Source: an uncultured Eisenbergiella sp. (GTDB taxonomy: Bacteria; Bacillota; Clostridia; Lachnospirales; Lachnospiraceae). From it: DNA of 52,396 bases. Where the stretch lies: NCBI GenBank assembly GCA_947631815.1, contig CANRMT010000005.1:1-52396 (forward strand), read 5' to 3'. Under the pieces are notes generated by a model. That model searched no databases. It was not told the DNA's origin and saw only the letters and a list, made by a program, of their open reading frames with translations. The position numbers and the translations under genes were made by a program. Within the stretch, counting starts at the first letter, position 1. The number at the start of each line of letters is the position of its first letter. This document shows, piece after piece, positions 40,339 through 48,503 of the stretch.

Positions 40339-41670
40339 TCAGCACCCGGCCCCCGAAGGGGCCGAGATGTTGTAGTGGTCGGCGTGAGGATCGAGGAAGG
40401 TGAGATCGTCGAGAGCGTTCATGATCTGGGAACGCATCCAGCGGACGCCGAGGCCGGAGGATGCGGCCTGGCTGGAGAGCCGGTCGGCCACCTTGTCGTC
40501 GATGGTGACCGTGTAATTTCCGACGGACTGCAGCTCGTTCAGGACGAAGCCGGTGAGGATCTCTTTGTAGTCGGCGGCGGAAAGCGGCCGGAGAGGCACG
40601 ATGCGGTTGATGCGTCCTGCGATCTCGCGCCGCATGCCCGCGCCGATCAGATCGCTGTAGCTGATGTCCGTATTGGTATAATCGCATTCCATCCTGGGGG
40701 CGGCGCCAAATCCGATGCCGCCCCCGCAGCTTTTGCCCTGCAGAAGATTTTCGAAGGCTCCCAGGAGCACGACGGAAACGTGCGAGCAGTCCACGGAGAA
40801 GGCCGGTTTCCGGTCCTCCTCTCCGAACTCGATCACATCTCCGTCCATCATCTTCAGGAGATTGTTCTGAATGAGATGGTTGAAGTTGGTCCCGCTGGAG
40901 CCAACTGCGGATTCGCAGCACACCTTGTCCGCCTCGTCCAGGACGACGATCAGCCCCTGTGCCTTTACGGAGGACGCGGGAACGCCGTCAAAGATGTCGC
41001 GCAGATGGAGGCTGCCCTTCCAGCCGTCCGCACTCAGCCGGGAGGCGTCCATGATCCGGACGAGTCCCGGATACTCCCGGGACAGACAGCGCCAGATCTC
41101 CGACTTTCCGCAGCCGGAGGGGCCGCAGAAGACGGCGGAAGAACGAAATCCCCGAAGGTGGTTGAAGAGGATCATCGCGGCGGCTCTTTTCGCCTCGTCC
41201 TGTCCGTGAACTCTCTCGCACAGGGAATCGAAGATCGTCTGGGGATCGAGGTCCTCCAGCAGGGAGGCGCGGTCAGAGCCGTCTGCGTCGGATGAGGAGT
41301 CGTCGAAAGGAGTCTCCGGCGCCCTGCGCCAGCTGACATCCGCTTTTGGCAGATAATCGGAGGATGCGGAGAGACCGGCGAGATAGTCGGCGATATGATC
41401 GATGGCCTCATCGCTGATCTCGGTCATCTCCAGGGCGTCGAGGAGGATCTCTCCGGCGGAATGCTGGGCTTCATGCTTCCAGATCGCGTCAAGCTCCTGA
41501 TAGTCTTTATAGACCCTGGAGAACTCTTCATCCGATACCGAATTGTATTCCCCGGCCCTGACGCGCGTGGAGAATCCGCGCAGCGGGTTTTCCACCGTTT
41601 GCTTGCTCCATCTGTTGTGGACCAGGCGGAGATATCTTTTCCAAAAATCGTACGCGGTTTCTTTTCTCAT
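40339..41670 (-). CDS. ClpX-like AAA+ ATPase without zinc domain
   Basis: 443 residues. Residues about 1-150 are specific to this protein and share nothing with the ClpX zinc domain. The AAA+ module follows: CERVHGQDEAKRAAAMILFNHL, Walker A GPSGCGKSE, Walker B LIVVLDEADK, a sensor-1 region and sensor 2 in GLGVRWMRSQI. MMDGDVIEFGEEDRKPAFSVDCSHVSVVLLGAFE matches the ClpX/HslU layout, but no IGF loop for ClpP docking is evident. It probably remodels a protein rather than feeding a protease. It is divergent from two unknown genes and convergent with DUF3881. CAGGAGGG precedes the ATG. Confidence 0.82.
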   Translation of the reverse strand: MRKETAYDFWKRYLRLVHNRWSKQTVENPLRGFSTRVRAGEYNSVSDEEFSRVYKDYQELDAIWKHEAQHSAGEILLDALEMTEISDEAIDHIADYLAGLSASSDYLPKADVSWRRAPETPFDDSSSDADGSDRASLLEDLDPQTIFDSLCERVHGQDEAKRAAAMILFNHLRGFRSSAVFCGPSGCGKSEIWRCLSREYPGLVRIMDASRLSADGWKGSLHLRDIFDGVPASSVKAQGLIVVLDEADKVCCESAVGSSGTNFNHLIQNNLLKMMDGDVIEFGEEDRKPAFSVDCSHVSVVLLGAFENLLQGKSCGGGIGFGAAPRMECDYTNTDISYSDLIGAGMRREIAGRINRIVPLRPLSAADYKEILTGFVLNELQSVGNYTVTIDDKVADRLSSQAASSGLGVRWMRSQIMNALDDLTFLDPHADHYNISAPSGAGC

Positions 41671-41755
41671 GGCAAACCCTCCTGTTCTTTTGAATCTGCT
41701 CTGAAACGGTCTGTTCGTCTGACAGATCTTACTTTACCGCACCCGAATTTGCCTG

Positions 41756-41772
41756 ATCGTAAAAATTACGAT
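41756..41772. promoter_or_regulatory. 17-bp palindrome, candidate operator
   Basis: ATCGTAA-AAA-TTACGAT, perfect 7-base arms, touching the -35 of the plus-strand promoter in the gap between the AAA+ ATPase and the unknown pair. Its position suits a repressor controlling one or both directions. Confidence 0.55.
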
Positions 41773-41799
41773 TGATATAAAAAGATTTGATGGTATAAT
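41772..41799 (+). promoter_or_regulatory. Predicted promoter of the two-unknown operon
   Basis: -35 TTGATA (41772-41777), 16-base spacer, perfect -10 TATAAT (41794-41799), start near 41806, leaving a 135-base leader. Confidence 0.75.
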
Positions 41800-41809
41800 G
41801 AGTATAAAG

Positions 41810-41880
41810 TCATGATGCAGCGCCGACAGGCGCATAAAATCCGCCGGAGGCACCGTGTCCGGCAGGACATGATATCATGA
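41810..41880 (+). ncRNA. Predicted three-way-junction RNA leader
   Basis: P1 pairs TCATGAT (41810-41816) with ATCATGA (41874-41880). It encloses P2 GCGCC-GACA-GGCGC (41820-41833) and P3 TCC-GCCGGA (41840-41848) with TCCGGC-A-GGA (41858-41867), whose loop is GGCACCGTG. The structure begins within about four bases of the predicted transcript 5' end. A further hairpin GAAGGGG/CCCCTTC (41886-41915) lies between it and the ribosome binding site. No riboswitch class I know fits; cis-regulatory RNA is inferred. Confidence 0.5.
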
Positions 41881-41940
41881 AAAAAGAAGGGGAATCGGCC
41901 GTCGGCGGCCCCTTCAGAAAAAACGGGAGGAGAGCCGATC

Positions 41941-42858
41941 GTGGAAGAGGAAAAAAGATCCGGACTGCGTTTCCGGGATAATAAGGTCAAAGAAGCGCTG
42001 GAGGAGATCAGGCTGTGCGCGGGAGGCTTCGAACAGAGGATCCTGCCCTTTCTGCTGGATGAAAAGGGGGCATATTCCGAGGAAAAAACGTGCCGTCTGA
42101 TCGACGGGATTATGGAAGGGATCGGGGAGGTTTCGGAATGGATCCCGGATTTCGAGCCGGAGATCTGCCAGCAGTACCGGTGTCTGCTGTACTGCGCGGT
42201 CCGGGCGATGACGACGCCGTATACGTTTTATCAGGAGAGCGGCGCCTTTGACACTTTTTTGCCGGAGGAGGCGACCTTTGCGGAGCTTCTGGAGCAGCTT
42301 AAGTCGGATGAGGAGGAAATGGACATCACCACGGGGATCGGCCTTGTGACGAGAAAGATCGGATATATTTTGTCTCGGACGATGTCAGAGATCTATCATT
42401 CTCTGACGGATAAGGAGATCCCGGAGGAGCCCTCGCTTTTCTGGAGGATGATCCAGACAGAGGAACAGAAAGTACTGGAAAAAGAATTCTATGACAGTCT
42501 CATGGAGGATGTTGAGGAGCAGGATAGGCTGTTGGACGAGGAGTTCTATATGGAGGAATGTGAGTATTATCTGCAGGAGCAGGAGAACATAAAACGGCGG
42601 CAGGAGGAGCAGAAGAAGCGGCTGCGGGAAAGCTTCGCTTCCGCCGGGGAGTACTGTGAACGGTATGAGTCGATCTTCCGGTATCCGGAAAAAAATTATC
42701 AGCCGCTTCGGCATAACCGCCATATGGAGATGCTTCTCGGCATTTTCCTGCAGAAACAGGGCTTCAGCATCGGAAATGAGGAGGACGACTGCTTTACGGC
42801 GCTCGTCTATCTGAAAAAAGCGCTTCGGATCATGCGGCGGCAGAAGGCGGAGGAATAG
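41941..42858 (+). CDS. Protein of unknown function, acidic and helical
   Basis: 305 residues; I do not recognise the family. It is strongly acidic and mostly helical by composition, with a Glu/Gln/Arg coiled-coil at about residues 175-230 and no signal peptide or membrane helix. The start is GTG at 41941, set by GGGAGGAG upstream. It is three bases before the next unknown gene and divergent from the ClpX-like ATPase, so it may be an adaptor or substrate of that ATPase; this is inference from position only. Confidence 0.8.
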   Translation: MEEEKRSGLRFRDNKVKEALEEIRLCAGGFEQRILPFLLDEKGAYSEEKTCRLIDGIMEGIGEVSEWIPDFEPEICQQYRCLLYCAVRAMTTPYTFYQESGAFDTFLPEEATFAELLEQLKSDEEEMDITTGIGLVTRKIGYILSRTMSEIYHSLTDKEIPEEPSLFWRMIQTEEQKVLEKEFYDSLMEDVEEQDRLLDEEFYMEECEYYLQEQENIKRRQEEQKKRLRESFASAGEYCERYESIFRYPEKNYQPLRHNRHMEMLLGIFLQKQGFSIGNEEDDCFTALVYLKKALRIMRRQKAEE

Positions 42859-42861
42859 GAG

Positions 42862-44112
42862 ATGGGCAGGATCCGGGATGAGTTTTACAGGAATATACAG
42901 ACGGATTACAGGCTGTTTGAGTCGGATTCCGTCATCTTTCAGTTTTTCCGGGAAGAGCATGAGCGCATGTACCGGCAGTTTCTGGAGAAAAAAAGGAACG
43001 GCCCTGCGCAGGGAAGCTATCTGCTGCGGCTGCGGGAACAGACGGAGCTGCTCCGGGAGGGGAAGGAAGCGCCGGAAACCTTTGTCCGCCAGCTTTTTTT
43101 GATCCTGAACGGGCGGCGGGCTCTCTATCAGGACAGTCTGGGGACGGGGAGCGCTCCGGGCGATTTCCTGAAACCGCTGGCCGCGGTCTGTCTGGGCGTG
43201 GAGGAGGCGCAGCTTTCGGGACGGATGCAGCGCTGTATCGGGGAGCTGGCGAAGGCCTGGGAGAAGGAAGAAGACTGGGAAAGAGCGCGCGGAGGGATCC
43301 GGGAAAGGCTGGAACGGAGCCCCTTTGCCGCGCCGCACTGCGGGGAGCTTCTGGAGATCGCGGAAACCGTCATGGAGCGCGCGACGCATATGGAGATCCG
43401 GGAATTTTTCTACGACGCCGGATATCCTTTGACGTCGGAAGGGAAAAGGACTCGGGCCAGGCGGATGGACAAGACGCTCTGTCTTCTGGAGGCCTACTGC
43501 GAAAGGAAGGGATATGCGCTTTTTGACGACCGGAGAAAGCTCCGGGATGCGGACTGCGGAACGTTTTTCAACGGGCTCAACAGGGGAACCGCGCGAAGGG
43601 ACATTTTTTTCCCGCTGAAGGTCGACGCCCGCACCGGCTGCGGCCTCTATATCATCGGAAGGGATCTGTATCAGAGAAACTATCGGCCGCTTTATCCGGA
43701 GAGAGAGGCGCGCGGACGGGGGATGGAGAGAGGAAGAAAGAAGGCGCGGCCCGAGCGGATCTGCTGTTACGGCGTCCTGCGCATGTCCACGGATGTGGAG
43801 GCCGGTACCGTGGGATACGTGCTGGACGACGGCGACGCGTTCGGATCGCTGGAGCTCGCGCAGAACGCATACCGGGAGGCCTGCGATGAGGCGTGGGAGG
43901 AGATCTGTGAGAATTTTCGGAGGCGGATGCCGCCGGACTGCCCGCAGGTCTTCCGGGAGCATTTTCGGTCCGGTTACGGCGCGGATCCGGAGGAGATCGC
44001 CGAGATCAGACAGGAGACGGAACGCGAATTCCGCAGGAAAGAGGCGGAGGACCGATCGGTTCAGCAGGATCCGAAGAAAAAGCTCTTGCACGGGCTGGTT
44101 GGGCGAAAGTAG
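42862..44112 (+). CDS. Protein of unknown function, second gene of the pair
   Basis: 416 residues, not recognised. It is charged and soluble, with a helical N-terminal half (REEHERMYRQFLEKKR and RLREQTELLREGKE). A distinct C-terminal region includes DIFFPLKVDARTGCGLYIIGRDLY and ERICCYGVLRMSTDVEAG, and it ends in a basic KKKLLHGLVGRK tail. Three bases separate it from the previous gene, and its stop is one base from the convergent bioY stop. Co-expression with the 305-residue protein is very likely; function unknown. Confidence 0.8.
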   Translation: MGRIRDEFYRNIQTDYRLFESDSVIFQFFREEHERMYRQFLEKKRNGPAQGSYLLRLREQTELLREGKEAPETFVRQLFLILNGRRALYQDSLGTGSAPGDFLKPLAAVCLGVEEAQLSGRMQRCIGELAKAWEKEEDWERARGGIRERLERSPFAAPHCGELLEIAETVMERATHMEIREFFYDAGYPLTSEGKRTRARRMDKTLCLLEAYCERKGYALFDDRRKLRDADCGTFFNGLNRGTARRDIFFPLKVDARTGCGLYIIGRDLYQRNYRPLYPEREARGRGMERGRKKARPERICCYGVLRMSTDVEAGTVGYVLDDGDAFGSLELAQNAYREACDEAWEEICENFRRRMPPDCPQVFREHFRSGYGADPEEIAEIRQETEREFRRKEAEDRSVQQDPKKKLLHGLVGRK

Positions 44113-44113
44113 T

Positions 44114-44683
44114 TCATCGCTCCGGGACGGCGGGAATGCGGCGGGCCAGAGAAAGCGCCAGCGCCAGCTTGATCAGGTCCGGGAGGATGAATGGGAATAC
44201 GCACCAGCCCAGGGCCGTCATGATGCCGATGGAGCCGGAGGTGCGGGCATAGAGGAGCATGAACCACGCCGTTCCGAAGGCGTAGCACACCAGAAGGCCG
44301 ATGATCAGAGACACGGCCTCCACCCACAGTTTTTTTCCGAAAAGCCCGGTCGCGAGCCAGTAGGCCAGGCAGATGAAGAGAAAGCCGACCATGTATCCGC
44401 CGGTGGTGCCCAGGATGGCGCCGATACCGCCTTTGAAGCCCGCGAATACGGGGATGCCGATGGCGCCCAGCAGCAGATAGACGATGACGGCGGCGGCGCC
44501 GCGCCGTCCGCCCAGCACGGATATCACGCAGAAAATGGCGAAGGTCTGCAGCGTGAAGGGGATCTGCGTGGGGATGCTGATCCAGGAGCAGATGGCGATC
44601 AGCACCGAGGCCAGAGCGATATAGACGAGGTCAGCGGCGGCAAAGGTTTTTGGGGTCGGACATGTTTTGGATGTTTGGTACAT
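44114..44683 (-). CDS. bioY: Biotin ECF transporter substrate-binding protein BioY
   Basis: 189 residues with about six membrane helices. The BioY signature is clear (ISIPTQIPFTLQTFAIF, VYLLLGAIGIPVFAGFKGG, LGTTGGYMVGF). It binds biotin in the membrane and pairs with a shared EcfT/EcfA module, not encoded here. AAAGGA precedes the ATG at 44683; an upstream in-frame ATG at 44773 adds a non-homologous extension and is rejected. Next to birA, as is common. Confidence 0.95.
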   Translation of the reverse strand: MYQTSKTCPTPKTFAAADLVYIALASVLIAICSWISIPTQIPFTLQTFAIFCVISVLGGRRGAAAVIVYLLLGAIGIPVFAGFKGGIGAILGTTGGYMVGFLFICLAYWLATGLFGKKLWVEAVSLIIGLLVCYAFGTAWFMLLYARTSGSIGIMTALGWCVFPFILPDLIKLALALSLARRIPAVPER

Positions 44684-44862
44684 GGGATTTTTCCTTTCAG
44701 TTGAATAGATCGGTGAGGGCGGTCCGATGTTTTTGCAAAAGAGCGGTCGGAAATCGGAAGGGGCCGTTCCCAAACGGCGTCGGCATGTTCAGGGGCCGCC
44801 GGGACCGAAGGAAAATCGGTCGGGAACTGCCAGTCGGAAAGCGGTCAGGGATTCCCGGCGGG

Positions 44863-45831
44863 TCAGTCGGGAAGAACGCTGACTTCCCCGGAGGACAGCG
44901 CTTCCTGCGTCCCGTCGTCATACTGCACGATGAGTCGGCATTGGTCATCGATACCCAGCGCCGCGGCGGGACGGGGAACGTGGGCCTGCAGGACGAGGAT
45001 CCTCCGTCCGGGCAGGAAATTCAGCGACCGGTATTCCGGCACGAAGCCGCGGTTCGGAAAGTCCGCATAGATCCGGGAAAAATGCCGCAGAAAGGCCGCC
45101 GCCATGCGGCATCGCATATTGCGCTGCCTGTTTGGAAACACCGCGCCCGCAATGTCGGACAGCGGAGGGGGAAATCCTTCCGCGGGGGGCGTTATGTTGA
45201 TCCCGACCCCCAGGATGACGGATTCCACGGCGCCGGATTCCATATCCACGCTGGCTTCGGAGAGGATGCCGCAGATCTTTTTTCCATATAAAAAGATATC
45301 GTTGACCCATTTGATCCCGGGGCAGACGCCGGACAGCTCCTCTACCGCGCGGCACACCGCCACAGCGGCGGCGGCAGTGATGAGAACGGCGTCCCCGATG
45401 GGGAGCTGCGGGCGCAGAAGGACGCTCATATACAGCCCAGTCCCTTCCGGCGAATGGAAGCTGCGGCCCTTTCGGCCCCGTCCCGCGGACTGATGTCCGG
45501 CGATCACTGTATGCCATTCCGGCAGCTTTGCCGCCTTTTCCTTCAAAACGGAATTGGTGGAGGTGCAGTCCCGCAGGAGCTCGATGGAAAACCGGTCTGG
45601 CAGATCCCCCAGCTCGCGCCGGATGCCCTCCGCCGTGAGCGCGTCGTTGGAGGGGGAGAGCCGGTAGCCCCGGTTCGTCACGGCCTCGATCTCACAGCCT
45701 TCGTCCTCCAGCATGCGGATATATTTCCAGACGGACGCACGGGTAACGCCCAGCCGCGCCGCCAGTTCGCTGCCGGAGACGAAGGTATCCGTATGTTCCA
45801 GTATGTTCAGAAGGGTTTCTTTTTTGTCCAT
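44863..45831 (-). CDS. birA: Biotin protein ligase / biotin repressor BirA
   Basis: Bifunctional, 322 residues. An N-terminal winged helix (VSGSELAARLGVTRASVWKYIRMLEDEG) represses biotin genes when loaded with biotinyl-AMP. The catalytic domain has the biotinyl-AMP loop GRGRKGR and KWVNDIFLYGKKICGIL, and an SH3-like C-terminus. It biotinylates carboxylase-type carriers. A BirA-type operator lies 40 bases upstream, so autorepression is likely, with bioY downstream. Confidence 0.95.
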   Translation of the reverse strand: MDKKETLLNILEHTDTFVSGSELAARLGVTRASVWKYIRMLEDEGCEIEAVTNRGYRLSPSNDALTAEGIRRELGDLPDRFSIELLRDCTSTNSVLKEKAAKLPEWHTVIAGHQSAGRGRKGRSFHSPEGTGLYMSVLLRPQLPIGDAVLITAAAAVAVCRAVEELSGVCPGIKWVNDIFLYGKKICGILSEASVDMESGAVESVILGVGINITPPAEGFPPPLSDIAGAVFPNRQRNMRCRMAAAFLRHFSRIYADFPNRGFVPEYRSLNFLPGRRILVLQAHVPRPAAALGIDDQCRLIVQYDDGTQEALSSGEVSVLPD

Positions 45832-45871
45832 GTCGGGTCACTCCGGTTTTTACGATAGCATGGAATGGGCG

Positions 45872-45908
45872 GATTGTCAACCGAAATTATAAAAATAGAT
45901 TTACAATC
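45872..45908. promoter_or_regulatory. BirA-type operator
   Basis: Inverted arms GATTGTCAAC (45872-45881) and GATTTACAATC (45898-45908) around a 16-base AT-rich core that contains a minus-strand TATAAT. Spacing and arm sequence fit the TTGTNAAC-type BirA operator, so it should control birA and the bioY gene behind it. Confidence 0.75.
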
Positions 45909-46003
45909 AGGAGCAGGACGTAAGGGTTTGGGAAGCTGTGCGAAGACAGGTCCGGATTTGTGGGAGGCGGCAGAGCATCGTTCGGGTTTTACGGCATTGG
46001 GAG

Positions 46004-46031
46004 TTGACAAGCGGGGAAAATGCGGGATAAT
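46004..46031 (+). promoter_or_regulatory. Predicted promoter of the GH120 gene
   Basis: Perfect -35 TTGACA (46004-46009), 16-base spacer, -10 GATAAT (46026-46031), giving a leader of about 105 bases. Confidence 0.7.
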
Positions 46032-46141
46032 GTTTTTAACAGATAGAAAGTACCGGCATTTCCGGGTATCGTGTGCATGACCGGGTTGCGGGAATGGGCT
46101 GTTTGGGATGTTTTTATAAAAGGAAAGGAGTCCGAGAGCTT

Positions 46142-48124
46142 ATGAAGATCTATGTGAATGCCAACGCGGGCCGCGACGGCAATGGGACGAAGGAAACCCC
46201 GTTCCGCCGGATCCGGGAGGCGGCGAAGGCCGCGCAGGCCGGGGACGAGGTGCTGGTGGCGCCGGGCGTCTACCGGGAATATGTGGATCCGGTGAACGGC
46301 GGGACCGAGGACGCGCGCATCGTGTACCGGAGCGTGGAACCGCTGGGGGCGGTGATCACGGGCGCGGAGGTGCTGACCGGCTGGGAGCCCTATGAGGGGA
46401 CGGTCTGGACGGCCAGCGTGGACAATTCGATCTTCGGGAATTACAATCCGTATACGACGTATGTGTATGGGGACTGGTATTTCGCCGGACGCTCAAAGCA
46501 TACCGGGGCTGTCTATCTGAACGGCAAGATGCTCTATGAGGCGGGAAGCCTGGAAGAATGCCTAGCGGGAGAGATCTGGGAATGCTCCTGGGAGCCGGAG
46601 GCGTCCCGGCTGAAATGGTATGCCAGGCAGCAGGACGGCAGGACCGTGTTCTTTGCCAATTTCCAGGGAGCGGATCCCAACCGGGAAAACGTGGAGATCA
46701 ACGTGCGCCGGGAGTGCTTCATGCCCTCCAAAACCGGCGTCGGGTATCTGACGGTCAGCGGCTTTACGGTCACAAAGGCGGCCACCACGTGGGCGCCGCC
46801 TGCGGCCTATCAGGACTGCATGATCGGTCCGCACTGGTCAAAGGGCTGGATCATCGAGGACTGCGAGATCTCCAACAGCAAGTGCGCCGGGATCGGGCTG
46901 GGCAAATATCTGGATCCGGACAACGAGCATTATTTTACCTATAAGCATGTCAAAAGCCCAACGCAGATGGAGCGGGACGCGGTGTGCCGCGGCCAGTATC
47001 ACGGCTGGCTGAAGGAAAAGGTGGGAAGTCATATCATCCGCCGCAATAACATCCATCACTGTGAGCAGGGCGGCATCATCGGCCGAATGGGCGGCGTGTT
47101 CTCGGTGATCGAGGATAATCATATCCATCACATCAACAACATGATGGAGCTGGGCGGCGCGGAGATCGCGGGCATTAAGATGCACGCGGCCATCGACGTC
47201 GTCATGCGCCGGAATCACATCCACCACTGCACCATGGGCATCTGGACGGACTGGGAGGCCCAGGGGACCCGCATCACACAGAATCTGCTGCACGACAACC
47301 AGCGGCCCGCTTTCGCAAAACAGCTGAAGGGCGGCATGATGAGCCAGGACATTTTCGTGGAGGTGGGGCATGGGCCTACGCTGATCGACCACAATCTCCT
47401 GCTGTCGGACGTGTCGCTGCGCATGGCGACACAGGGCGTGGCCATGGTGCACAATCTGATCTGCGGCGCGTTCACCTGTGTGGGCGGCGGGACCGGTCTC
47501 CGGTATACGCCTTATCACATTCCGCACCGAACGGAGGTCATGGGGTTCATGACGATCCTGCACGGGGACGACCGTTTTTACAACAACATTTTCGTGCAGA
47601 GATGGCCGAAGGACGCGACGGAGGTCAAGAGCGACAGTCGGGACGAGGTCTATACGGAGAACCGGGAGGTCGGCACCCATGTGATGAACGATTATATCAC
47701 CTACGACGAGTGGATCTCCCATTTCGACATGGAAAACGAGACGCCGGACATGGCGGGGCTGGAGCCCTGGCACGAGCATTCCCTCCCGGTCTGGGCGGAC
47801 GGAAATGTCTATCTGGCCGGTGCGCAGGGCTGGAATAAAGAGAAACACTGCCTGATCGATGCCGAAAGCCCGGTGAAGATCGAGCTGGAGGAAGCGGACG
47901 GGCATTATGTCCTGAAAACCGATCTCTACGACCGGATACGGGATTTTGAAGCCGAACTCATTTCTTCGGATACGCTGGGGAAGGCCTTCGAGCCGGAAGA
48001 GCGGTACGAGAATCCGGACGGGACGGACATCGTTTTCGATACCGACTATCTGGGAAATCACCGCGGCGCGAGGGTGCTGCCGGGACCGTTCGCGGAAGCG
48101 GTGAGCGAGCAGAGCGTGTTTTGA
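46142..48124 (+). CDS. Beta-xylosidase, glycoside hydrolase family 120
   Basis: 660 residues, a right-handed parallel beta-helix enzyme that releases xylose from xylo-oligosaccharides. It matches the Thermoanaerobacterium XylC family along its length (FQGADPNRENVEINVRREC, WSKGWIIEDCEISNSKCAGI). The nucleophile is Asp370 in IWTDWEAQGTR and the acid/base Glu407 in FVEVGHGP. The two are 37 residues apart instead of 23 in XylC, because of a 14-residue insertion (about QRPAFAKQLKGGMM). No signal peptide, so it acts on imported sugars. AAAGGAG supports the ATG at 46142. Confidence 0.9.
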   Translation: MKIYVNANAGRDGNGTKETPFRRIREAAKAAQAGDEVLVAPGVYREYVDPVNGGTEDARIVYRSVEPLGAVITGAEVLTGWEPYEGTVWTASVDNSIFGNYNPYTTYVYGDWYFAGRSKHTGAVYLNGKMLYEAGSLEECLAGEIWECSWEPEASRLKWYARQQDGRTVFFANFQGADPNRENVEINVRRECFMPSKTGVGYLTVSGFTVTKAATTWAPPAAYQDCMIGPHWSKGWIIEDCEISNSKCAGIGLGKYLDPDNEHYFTYKHVKSPTQMERDAVCRGQYHGWLKEKVGSHIIRRNNIHHCEQGGIIGRMGGVFSVIEDNHIHHINNMMELGGAEIAGIKMHAAIDVVMRRNHIHHCTMGIWTDWEAQGTRITQNLLHDNQRPAFAKQLKGGMMSQDIFVEVGHGPTLIDHNLLLSDVSLRMATQGVAMVHNLICGAFTCVGGGTGLRYTPYHIPHRTEVMGFMTILHGDDRFYNNIFVQRWPKDATEVKSDSRDEVYTENREVGTHVMNDYITYDEWISHFDMENETPDMAGLEPWHEHSLPVWADGNVYLAGAQGWNKEKHCLIDAESPVKIELEEADGHYVLKTDLYDRIRDFEAELISSDTLGKAFEPEERYENPDGTDIVFDTDYLGNHRGARVLPGPFAEAVSEQSVF

Positions 48125-48157
48125 GCGGTTCCGACAGCAATCGATTTTAAATGATAA

Positions 48158-48191
48158 GTTAGTGCTGTTTCATTTTAATGGAAATACTAAC
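48158..48191. other. Hairpin after the GH120 gene
   Basis: GTTAGT (48158-48163) with ACTAAC (48186-48191) and partial inner pairing TTTC/GAAA. No T-run follows; it may stabilise the transcript end ahead of the terminator. Confidence 0.4.
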
Positions 48192-48215
48192 GTGAAGAAC
48201 TTTAATACCGGCATA

Positions 48216-48259
48216 ATAAAAGCAGGGCGCTTCATCATGAAATGAGGCCCTGCTTTTAT
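48216..48259. terminator. Bidirectional terminator
   Basis: Perfect 13-base arms ATAAAAGCAGGGC (48216-48228) and GCCCTGCTTTTAT (48247-48259). The A/T ends supply a T-run in both directions, so it serves GH120 and the converging PIN/antitoxin pair. Confidence 0.88.
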
Positions 48260-48274
48260 CGTGATCCGTCCGGA

Positions 48275-48502
48275 TTAAAGTCTTACGGCATCTCCCGTAT
48301 ATGGATGTGATCTTTCAAATTCAGTAGCTTCCCGACTGATCTCTTCCGGTTTTTTGGGGTCAAAAAATTCCCGCTGCCACTTTGTATAATCAAAACGTTC
48401 TCTTATGATAACGGAAATAAATTGTTCTGCTTCAACAACTCCCATGTGATCTGTCAGACATTTCATTCCTTTGTTCATGATCTCGATCGTGCTCGCGGTC
48501 AT
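48275..48502 (-). CDS. Small protein, putative antitoxin of the PIN pair
   Basis: 75 residues (MKCLTDHMGVVEAEQFISVIIRERFDYTKWQREFF), soluble, no DNA-binding motif I can identify. It starts one base after the PIN gene stop, with AGAGGAGG inside that gene, so the two are co-translated. A partner or antitoxin role is inferred from the pairing; the antitoxin follows rather than precedes the toxin. Confidence 0.65.
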   Translation of the reverse strand: MTASTIEIMNKGMKCLTDHMGVVEAEQFISVIIRERFDYTKWQREFFDPKKPEEISREATEFERSHPYTGDAVRL

Positions 48503-48503
48503 T

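Noticed and set aside
41886..41920. Intrinsic terminator (riboswitch expression platform) in the leader of the unknown operon
   Set aside because: The GAAGGGG/CCCCTTC hairpin is followed by A's, not T's, in the direction of transcription.
44684..44862. BirA operator or terminator between birA and bioY
   Set aside because: The gap is full of short GGTCGG-like strings, and a GCCGTT/AACGGC hairpin is present, but there is no TTGTNAAC arm pair and no T-run.
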